Positions 6,982 through 12,653 of a stretch of DNA of 12,653 nt are shown piece by piece. Numbering within the stretch: position 1 is the stretch's first letter; every line of letters begins with the position of its first letter. A program made the position numbers and the translations under genes. This DNA comes from FEN-1297 sp963787005. Lineage in GTDB: Bacteria; Bacteroidota; Ignavibacteria; Ignavibacteriales; Ignavibacteriaceae. The stretch is from the NCBI GenBank assembly GCA_963787005.1, contig CAWBBX010000023.1, positions 1 to 12,653 on the forward strand, given 5' to 3'. The notes under the pieces were generated by a model that searched no databases, was not told the DNA's origin, and saw only the letters and a program-made list of their open reading frames with translations.

Positions 6982-9359
6982 ATGTTAAAACATAATTTGA
7001 CAATCATATTCCGGAATTTCAGAAAATCTAAGAGCACCTTTTTTATTAATCTGATAGGTTTATCAACCGGACTAGCATGTGCTTTATTTATTTTCCTTTG
7101 GGTAAATGACGAAATGCACGTCGATAAGTTTAATGAGAACGACGGACGGCTCTATCAGATTATGGAGAACACAAAACTAAGCGACCAAATAGTTACGGGG
7201 CGTAATACTCCCGATCTTCTTGCGGAAACTATGGCTGATGAAATACCCGAGATTAAATACGCCGCAGCTGTTACTCCTTCATCCTGGTTTGGTTTTACTT
7301 TTTCTGTCGGGGAAAGACATATTAAGACGATCGGCCAGTTTGCGGACAAGGATTTCTTCAATATGTTTTCATTTAATCTTATACGGGGAAATCCCGGCAA
7401 CGTTCTTACCGGCGCTAACTCTATAGTTATTTCGGAGGAGCTAGCTAAAAAATTATTTGGAAATTCCGCCGACGCCGTCGGTAAAACAATAAATTGGCAG
7501 CTTCTTAGCTTGCATGAAAAGGCCGTAGTTACCGGAGTCTGTAAAGACGTTCCGAGGAATTCCACGATGCAGTTCCAGTTTGTACTATCTTACGGGGCTT
7601 GGAAAGATATCAGCAAAAAACTGGGAAGAACCATGAACTGGGGAAACCATGCTCCCTATACATACGTGTTATTGAAAAAAGGAACAAACCCTGCTGAATT
7701 CAACAAGAAGATTGCGGGATATATAAAGAGCAAGTTCAGCGGCTCAAACGTAAATTTGTTCGCAAGACGCATATTCAAGCGGCTATTTATACGGCAAATA
7801 CGATAACGGTGTTCAAAGCGGCGGCAGAATAGAGTACGTAAAATTATTCTCGATAATCGCCACTGTTTATAATCCTTATTGCATGTATAAACTTCATGAA
7901 TCTTTTTACAGCGAAGGCATCGACCAGGATGAAGGAAGTCGGGATAAAGAAAGCGATAGGAGCGGAACGCAAATCACTCATCGTACAATATTTAAGCGAA
8001 TCTGTTATCATCTCTTTAATCTCGCTGCTTGCCGCTTTACTATTGGTCGAGATTTTCCTTCCGCAGTTTAACAATATAACCGGGAAGCATCTTTCACTGA
8101 ATTACAGCAGCGGCATAATCTTCGCATTTTTAAGTATCGCGGTAGTTACCGGACTGTTATCCGGGAGTTATCCCGCGTTTTATCTTTCGAGGTTTAAGCC
8201 CATCGCCGTTCTGAAGGGGAAATTAAATATGCCCGGAGGAGAATTATGGCTCCGAAAAGTTCTCGTGGTATTTCAATTTTCTCTTTCAATTATTTTTATA
8301 GCCGCGGTATTTGTTATATATAAACAAATCAATTTTATACAGACAAAAAATCTCGGTTACAATAAAAACAACGTTCTTACTTTCGACAAAGAAGGTAAAG
8401 CTGCAGCAAGTGAAGGTACTTTTCTCAAAGAATTGAGGAAAGTACCCGGAGTCGAAAATGCTTCAAGCATTAATACAAATCTGATGGGCAGCTTCAATAC
8501 TACGGGAGGCGTAAGCTGGCAAGGTAAAAATCCCAAAGACATCGTTCAGTTTGAAACAATAGACTGTGACTACGATTTAATAAAAACACTCGACATTAAA
8601 ATAAAAGAAGGACGGGCTTTCTCGAGAGATTACGGCTCGGATGATAAGAATATAATATTTAACCAGGCCGCGATAGATTTTATGGGGATTAAAGATCCGG
8701 TCGGCAAGAGCATAAGATTATGGGGGCAGGACAGAAAAATTATAGGCGTAGTTAATAATTTTAATTTCGAATCACTGCACGAAAAAATAAAGCCGCTCTT
8801 TTTTATTCTTAATCCTGATAGAACGATGAAGTTTATGGTGAGAATTAAACCGGGAAACGAAAGAGAAACCATAAATAATATTAAGAGGTTTTACGCGGGA
8901 TTTAATCCGGGTTTTGTATTTGACTATAAATTCCTCGATAAGGATTACCAGGAACTGTACGAATCGGAAGAAAGAGTTTCGGCACTATCAAAATATTTCG
9001 GCGTCCTGGCAATTTTAATTTCGTGTCTCGGCTTATTGGGATTAGCAGCGTTCACCGCGCAGAGAAGAATAAAAGAAATAGGAATCCGCAAGGTGCTGGG
9101 AGCAAGCGAATCAGCGATAATATACTTGTTATCCAAAGATTTTACGAAGCTGATTCTAATATCGATGATAATAGCTCTGCCCCTCAGTTATTTTATAATA
9201 AAAACCTGGCTGAACAGTTTTGCCTACAGAATATATTTAAATCCGCTTTATCTCTTAGGCGCCGCCGTATTAACATTGATCATAGCATGGATCACCGTCG
9301 GTACACAGGCAATTAAAGCGGCGATGATAAATCCTTCGCAGTGTCTGCGGGATGAATGA
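6982..9359 (+). pseudogene. MacB/FtsX-type ABC permease 3 (RDE subtype), two frameshifts
   Basis: This is a full-length paralogue of permease 1 split into three frames. Frame 1 runs from the ATG at 6982 to about 7761 and reads through to a stop (7804-7806). The homologous reading continues from about 7763 as QDAYSSGYLYGKYDNG up to IIA near 7861. It then continues from 7863 as LFIILIACINFMNLFTAK to the stop at 9357. Each switch equals one extra base, near 7757-7763 and near 7862-7868. Correcting both gives about 791 residues, against 793 for permease 1. All other features are intact: TM1, both periplasmic domains, coupling segments RMKEVGIKKAIGA and RIKEIGIRKVLGA, eight TM segments and the ending NPSQCLRDE. 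The breaks hit the end of periplasmic domain 1 and TM2. No other stop has accumulated, so this is either a very recent inactivation or an assembly error. A separate product starting at the ATG at 7896 is open but would begin inside TM2. Confidence 0.85.
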
Positions 9360-9408
9360 AATATTAGGCCGTTGGTTGTTGGGGGTAGGTTATTGGATGT
9401 CCGTCTTC

Positions 9409-9453
9409 GTCCCGACCAGTCGGGACTTCCCGCTTCGCTAATGCTGTGCGGGA
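9409..9453. repeat. GC-rich compound inverted repeat
   Basis: GTCCCGAC (9409-9416) is followed two bases later by its exact reverse complement GTCGGGAC (9419-9426). Next to it TCCCGC (9428-9433) pairs with GCGGGA (9448-9453) around a 14-base loop. The four arms are variants of one another (GTCCCG/CGGGAC), so alternative pairings are possible. No T-run follows, which argues against an intrinsic terminator. It resembles dispersed intergenic palindromes of the REP type, but a second copy is not present in this window. Confidence 0.5.
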
Positions 9454-9623
9454 CAGCTCGCCGGACTATTTGGAGGCGGGTTGTTGGTGATAGGAGACTG
9501 AAGAATGAAGAATAGCTTGTCATTTAAATGATGAATTATTAAGAGGCAAATTATTTAAAGCTATTTGTTTTAGTTGAAGGGAGAATTATAACCGATTAAT
9601 TAAATAGTGCATTGTTATATATC

Positions 9624-9665
9624 GCTAAGCACTATACTCCTTGCGCTCTGCCCTGTGCGCTTAGC
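9624..9665. repeat. Imperfect inverted repeat before the small gene
   Basis: GCTAAGC (9624-9630) pairs with GCTTAGC (9659-9665). The stem can be extended by AC/GT across a two-base bulge. The loop contains TTGCGCTCTGCCCT (9641-9654), whose reverse complement recurs with two changes at 12467-12480 after permease 4. It ends ten bases before the ribosome binding site of the next gene. A regulatory role is possible but unsupported. Confidence 0.3.
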
Positions 9666-9685
9666 TATTAGAAGTGGGAGTAATT

Positions 9686-9985
9686 ATGAAAGACGTGAGT
9701 ATTCCTTTACCGGATTTTTTAGATAAGCAGATAGCCGAGATAGAAGTAACGATCAACGGCAAGAAGAGGCATTATAATTTCAGGGTAGAGTCTTTCAGAT
9801 GGGAGCCGGACGATGAAACCTGGCCGGTGGAAATCAAAATAAATAAACTCCGTGAAGAGATAGAAAAATACGATAAAGGCTGGGAGCTTATACAGATCTT
9901 CCGGCCGAAAGAAGGCTCTAAGTTTGTGCAGATTTTGTTCAGGCAGAAAGCAAATCCGGAAATTGATAATTCCTCATTAAGTTAA
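9686..9985 (+). CDS. Small acidic hypothetical protein, 99 residues
   Basis: I do not recognise this protein. It is soluble-looking, with no signal peptide or membrane segment, so probably cytoplasmic. From the ATG it reads MKDVSIPLPDFLDKQIAEIEVTINGKKRHYNF. A central beta-rich half with FRVESFRWEPDD is followed by a charged helix (about residues 53-68) and a final strand, KFVQILFRQK. The fold looks like a compact alpha/beta domain. The start is taken at ATG 9686 because GGGAG (9676-9680) lies five bases upstream; an in-frame GTG at 9674 would add four residues (MGVI) and overlap that site. It occupies the same place in module 2, between an RDE- and an RYE-type permease, that the lectin-like protein occupies in module 1, but the two are unrelated. 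It ends 68 bp before permease 4. Confidence 0.7.
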   Translation: MKDVSIPLPDFLDKQIAEIEVTINGKKRHYNFRVESFRWEPDDETWPVEIKINKLREEIEKYDKGWELIQIFRPKEGSKFVQILFRQKANPEIDNSSLS

Positions 9986-10053
9986 AATTTTATTACCGAT
10001 ATAATAGATAGCAGTGTGTCTTTTATGTTTAGCGAACATATATTGGAGATATT

Positions 10054-12450
10054 ATGTTTAAAAATTATATTAAAATCGCGTTTAGAAACATAATAAAGAA
10101 CAAGGTCTATTCATTCATCAACATAACCGGACTGGCGATCGGGATCGCCGGAAGCCTGCTGATACTTGTTTACGTTGCCGGGCAGTTGAGCTACGAATCG
10201 ATGCACGAGAACCGCGACAGGATAGTAAGAGTTTCCGTGCAGTTCGGAAAAGATGATGCGTCAATGACACTTGCAGGCGCAATGCCGGCGCTGGGCCCCG
10301 CGGCGGCGGCAAATATTCCCGATGTTAAATCCGCTGTGAGATTCCGCGCGGATCAGGATGCGAAGATAAAGATAGGAGACAAAATATTTACGGAGCATAA
10401 TTTCTTCTTCGCCGATTCCAACGTATTTAATGTCTTTACTTTCCCGCTTATTGAAGGCAATAAGGAAACGGCTTTGAATAATCCCACTTCAATAGTCATC
10501 TCAAAATCAACCGCGGAGAAATATTTCGGTGATGTTGATGCTGTGGGGAAGACGCTTACTTACAACGGCAAATATAACTTTATTGTTTCAGGCGTGATGA
10601 TGGACGTACCGGAAAATACAATGCTTAAATGCGATCTGATCGCACCTATTTCGAGAGCGTTTCAGATTCAAAAAGCAGAACTTCCATGGAACTCATTCGG
10701 CGATACGTACACGTATCTTTATTTGAATAAGAACATGTCGTTAGATGATTTGAGTTCAAAGCTTCACGGTCTACTTCAGAAGAACACAAACGAAGCGTTC
10801 GCTTCGATGATAAAGTTTAAAGTGCTGCCGCTTAAAAATATTTACTTCGAGTCGAATATGATGGGAGAGCTTGGTCCGACAGGTGATATTACGACGGTAT
10901 ATCTTCTCTCGTCAATCGCTTTTCTCGTTTTATTAATTGCATGTCTTAATTTTATCAATCTTTCAACAGCAAGGTCGATTAAGCGCGCGAAGGAAGTCGG
11001 TTTGAGAAAAGTACTGGGCGCCGACCGCCGCAGGCTTATAGCACAATTTTACGGTGAGTCGCTTATTGTAACGTTGGCCGCTATAATAATCAGCGTGTTG
11101 ATCTTCGAGCTAACCAACCCGATGTTGAATAATTATCTCGGCGTTAAATTCAGCGGCAGCTCGTTTAACTCGCCTTATTTCTTTTTGATTTTAACCGGAC
11201 TGCTGATCTTTGTAAGCACCTTCGCCGGGATTTATCCTGCCGTATTCTTATCAAGGTTTAAGCCGGTAGATTCTCTCAAGTCGGGTAAAACTCCGGGATC
11301 ATCCAGCTCACTGCTGCGTAAGATCCTTGTAGTATCACAATTTGCAATAACTATCTTTTTGATTATAGGAACGGCGGCCATTTACAAGCAGATAAACTTT
11401 ATGCGGAACTCCGATCTGGGATTTAACAAGAAAGACGTTGTCGTTTTGAAATACCCCGTATCGAAGGACGGGATGAAGGATAAATATACGGTGCTCAAAG
11501 ATGCGTTTAAATCAATTCCGGGAATAACAGATGTATCCGGCTCTTACACACTGCCGGGCATAAACAGTAAGGAAACAGAAAGCGTACGCCTCAAAGGAAA
11601 GCCGGCGAAAGATTTTGCGATGTTCCAGGCCGTAGGTGTAGATTATAATTTTATCCCGACGCTGGGATTGAAGCTTACGAAGGGAAGAAACTTCGAAGAG
11701 AAATATTCTACGGATAAATCGGATGCGATTATTATGAACCAAGCCGCGGTTAAATATCTCGGTCTAGAAAATCCTATCGGTACAGAAGTAATGCTGCCGG
11801 CGGGAAACGGGAAGGAAAGAGCCGCGAAAATTATAGGTGTGATTAAAGATTTTCACGTCACGTCGTTCAGAAAAAATATTGAGCCGATGTTCCTCTACAT
11901 AAATCCGAATTACTATTATAATATAGCCCTAAAGATAGATCCCAAATACAAAGACACAATTATTTCATCGCTTAAACAAGAATGGAATAAAGTTCTTCCC
12001 GGAGTGCAGTTCGATTATTCGTTCTTATCTCAAACCTACAACAGCTTATACGAATCAGACGAAAAAACCGGAAACCTGTTCTCAATATTTTCTTTCCTTT
12101 CAATATTGATTGCGTGTATGGGATTATTCGGTCTTGTTTCATATTCTATTGAAGTTCGAACAAAGGAAATCGGTATTAGAAAAGTGCTCGGCGCCGACGT
12201 AAAAAGCATCAGCACATTGATGTCTAAAGATTTCATAAAGTGGACACTCATCGCCAACATCTTCGCCTGGCCTTTGGCTTACTTGGCGGTATCGAAATGG
12301 CTGGACGGATTTGCATATAAAACCTCTATCGGATTTTCGATATTTATTGCCGCAGCAGTAATAGTTCTATTGATCGCTCTAATTACTGTCAGTATTCAGG
12401 CAATAAGAGCGGCAAGCGCAAATCCTGTAAAAGCGATTAGGTACGAATGA
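10054..12450 (+). CDS. MacB/FtsX-type ABC transporter permease 4 (RYE subtype)
   Basis: This 798-residue double permease has TM1 at about 20-42, periplasmic domain 1 at 45-278, TM2-4 at about 280-303, 334-356 and 374-398, and TM5 at about 421-441. Periplasmic domain 2 lies at 448-670, with TM6-8 at about 673-696, 729-746 and 758-780. Both coupling segments are canonical: RAKEVGLRKVLGA (311-323) and RTKEIGIRKVLGA (702-714). Permease 2 lacks the first, although it shares the N-terminal INITGLAIG-like stretch and the NPVKAIRYE ending. Periplasmic domain 2 contains the usual GVIKDFHVTSF (595-605) and SQTYNSLYESDE (659-670). GGAG lies about six bases before the ATG, and ATGTT-N5-AACAT, a weak inverted repeat, lies just upstream. 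It closes module 2. The substrate is unknown and the ATPase is not in the window. Confidence 0.92.
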   Translation: MFKNYIKIAFRNIIKNKVYSFINITGLAIGIAGSLLILVYVAGQLSYESMHENRDRIVRVSVQFGKDDASMTLAGAMPALGPAAAANIPDVKSAVRFRADQDAKIKIGDKIFTEHNFFFADSNVFNVFTFPLIEGNKETALNNPTSIVISKSTAEKYFGDVDAVGKTLTYNGKYNFIVSGVMMDVPENTMLKCDLIAPISRAFQIQKAELPWNSFGDTYTYLYLNKNMSLDDLSSKLHGLLQKNTNEAFASMIKFKVLPLKNIYFESNMMGELGPTGDITTVYLLSSIAFLVLLIACLNFINLSTARSIKRAKEVGLRKVLGADRRRLIAQFYGESLIVTLAAIIISVLIFELTNPMLNNYLGVKFSGSSFNSPYFFLILTGLLIFVSTFAGIYPAVFLSRFKPVDSLKSGKTPGSSSSLLRKILVVSQFAITIFLIIGTAAIYKQINFMRNSDLGFNKKDVVVLKYPVSKDGMKDKYTVLKDAFKSIPGITDVSGSYTLPGINSKETESVRLKGKPAKDFAMFQAVGVDYNFIPTLGLKLTKGRNFEEKYSTDKSDAIIMNQAAVKYLGLENPIGTEVMLPAGNGKERAAKIIGVIKDFHVTSFRKNIEPMFLYINPNYYYNIALKIDPKYKDTIISSLKQEWNKVLPGVQFDYSFLSQTYNSLYESDEKTGNLFSIFSFLSILIACMGLFGLVSYSIEVRTKEIGIRKVLGADVKSISTLMSKDFIKWTLIANIFAWPLAYLAVSKWLDGFAYKTSIGFSIFIAAAVIVLLIALITVSIQAIRAASANPVKAIRYE

Positions 12451-12497
12451 CCCGTGCAAAGAGTGAAGGGCAAAGCGCAGAACACATATGATCCGTA

Positions 12498-12518
12498 GCT
12501 CAGACTATCAGTCTGAGC
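12498..12518. repeat. Perfect 8-bp hairpin after permease 4
   Basis: GCTCAGAC (12498-12505), loop TATCA, GTCTGAGC (12511-12518) forms a perfect eight-pair stem 48 bases after the permease 4 stop. It is followed by AAATTGG rather than a T-run, and the reverse strand lacks one too, so it is not a canonical intrinsic terminator. It could still act as a 3' stabilising structure, or be part of a dispersed intergenic repeat. Confidence 0.5.
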
Positions 12519-12549
12519 AAATTGGAAATATCGAAATGAGGTAGGAGGC

Positions 12550-12577
12550 TGGTCGTGGGAGATCCGGGCTCCGACCA
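12550..12577. repeat. Bulged inverted repeat near the right edge
   Basis: TGGTCG (12550-12555) pairs with CGACCA (12572-12577). Inside, GAG (12559-12561) can pair with CTC (12569-12571) across a three-base bulge. Together with the hairpin at 12498-12518 it makes a compact structured block of about 80 bases. It overlaps the possible GTG start at 12555, so it could occlude that start if the reading frame is real. Confidence 0.35.
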
Positions 12578-12653
12578 TTTGATAGATAATGTCATTTTAG
12601 GAGGTTCCCATGTTTGTGCCATTTACAGGCTTGCTAGAGGCTTAGTGAAGGCT
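12555..12653 (+). CDS. Possible gene start running off the right edge
   Basis: A frame opens at GTG 12555, six bases after a perfect AGGAGG (12543-12548), and stays open for 33 codons to the end of the window, beginning MGDPGSDHLIDN. An in-frame TGA at 12537 limits extension upstream. I do not recognise the product. The strong ribosome binding site is unlike the modest ones elsewhere in this window. A second AGGAGG (12599-12604) precedes an 11-codon ATG frame (12610-12645) in another frame, so the signal may simply reflect purine-rich repeat DNA. Confidence 0.25.
   Translation, partial: MGDPGSDHLIDNVILGGSHVCAIYRLARGLVKA

Larger units (their letters stand above)
9360..9685. other. Repeat-bearing gap between permease 3 and the small gene
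   Basis: These 326 bases contain no credible coding sequence in either strand. The first half has G-rich runs (GTTGTTGGGGGTAGG) followed by a GC-rich cluster of inverted repeats at 9409-9453, unlike the AT-rich surroundings. The second half holds an imperfect hairpin at 9624-9665 just before the next gene. No operator of the YGTYCG-N4-YGGACR type is complete here; only a TGTCCG half occurs at 9398-9403. The block has the look of intergenic repeat insertions. Confidence 0.5.

Noticed and set aside
7757..7868. Programmed ribosomal frameshifting in permease 3
   Set aside because: Two separate shifts in the same direction would be needed within 100 bp; there is no slippery heptamer, stimulatory hairpin or internal Shine-Dalgarno at the right place, and the three paralogues need none.
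7896..9359. Independent 487-residue permease starting at ATG 7896
   Set aside because: The ATG lies inside what would be TM2 and homology to permease 1 continues upstream in shifted frames, so this is the 3' part of one broken gene, not a separate half-size permease.
9398..9426. Third YGTYCG-N4-YGGACR operator before the small gene
   Set aside because: Only the TGTCCG half matches; the right half (CGTCCC) does not, and the adjacent palindrome is GTCCCGAC-based with a different centre.
9409..9453. Rho-independent terminator after permease 3
   Set aside because: The stems are GC-rich but no T-run follows on either strand, and the first palindrome has only a two-base centre.
9248..9523. 91-residue minus-strand frame over the end of permease 3 and the repeat island
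   Set aside because: It is antisense to a conserved C-terminus and to repeat DNA, has no ribosome binding site and no recognisable motif.
12498..12518. Rho-independent terminator after permease 4
   Set aside because: The hairpin is perfect but is followed by AAATTGG, not a T-tract; it is kept only as a repeat or structural element.
12451..12653. tRNA-like or group II intron 5' end at the right edge
   Set aside because: There is no cloverleaf, no T-loop or CCA, and no GUGYG-plus-domain V arrangement visible in the available bases.

Overview
This 12.65 kb window is dominated by four long, same-strand genes for MacB/FtsX-type ABC transporter permeases of about 790 residues each. Every one has a duplicated layout: one membrane segment, a periplasmic domain, three membrane segments, one membrane segment, a second periplasmic domain, three membrane segments. 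No ATP-binding subunit, adaptor or outer-membrane channel is encoded here. The low GC content, the style of these long double permeases and the secreted lectin-like and amidotransferase-like proteins suggest a member of the Bacteroidota/Ignavibacteria group. That assignment is inference; there is no rRNA or marker gene in the window.

The layout reads as two tandem modules. Module 1 (about 74-6594) has a twin-operator regulatory region, a secreted GIFT/DUF4350-like protein (217-954), permease 1 (1037-3418), a secreted concanavalin-like protein with a TTG start (3503-4174) and permease 2 (4210-6594). Module 2 (about 6676-12450) has a second twin-operator region, permease 3 (6982-9359, broken by two single-base frameshifts), a 99-residue unknown protein (9686-9985) and permease 4 (10054-12450). 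Permeases 1 and 3 are close paralogues ending in RDE. Permeases 2 and 4 form a second subtype ending in RYE. Each module therefore runs RDE-type permease, small accessory gene, RYE-type permease.

The most notable regulatory signal is in the leaders of the two modules. Each contains two near-palindromic 16-bp sites of the form YGTYCG-N4-YGGACR whose starts lie exactly 20 bp apart (74/94 and 6676/6696). Downstream, both share an 18-bp element, ATTTAGG-N3-ATTCT-Y-TG, that loosely resembles a sigma-54 -24/-12 promoter. This suggests that one dimeric activator controls both modules.

The gap at 9360-9685 and the last 200 bases hold inverted repeats that look like dispersed intergenic elements. The final 99 bases may be the start of another gene with a strong ribosome binding site. 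No tRNA, rRNA, CRISPR array or transposase gene was seen.
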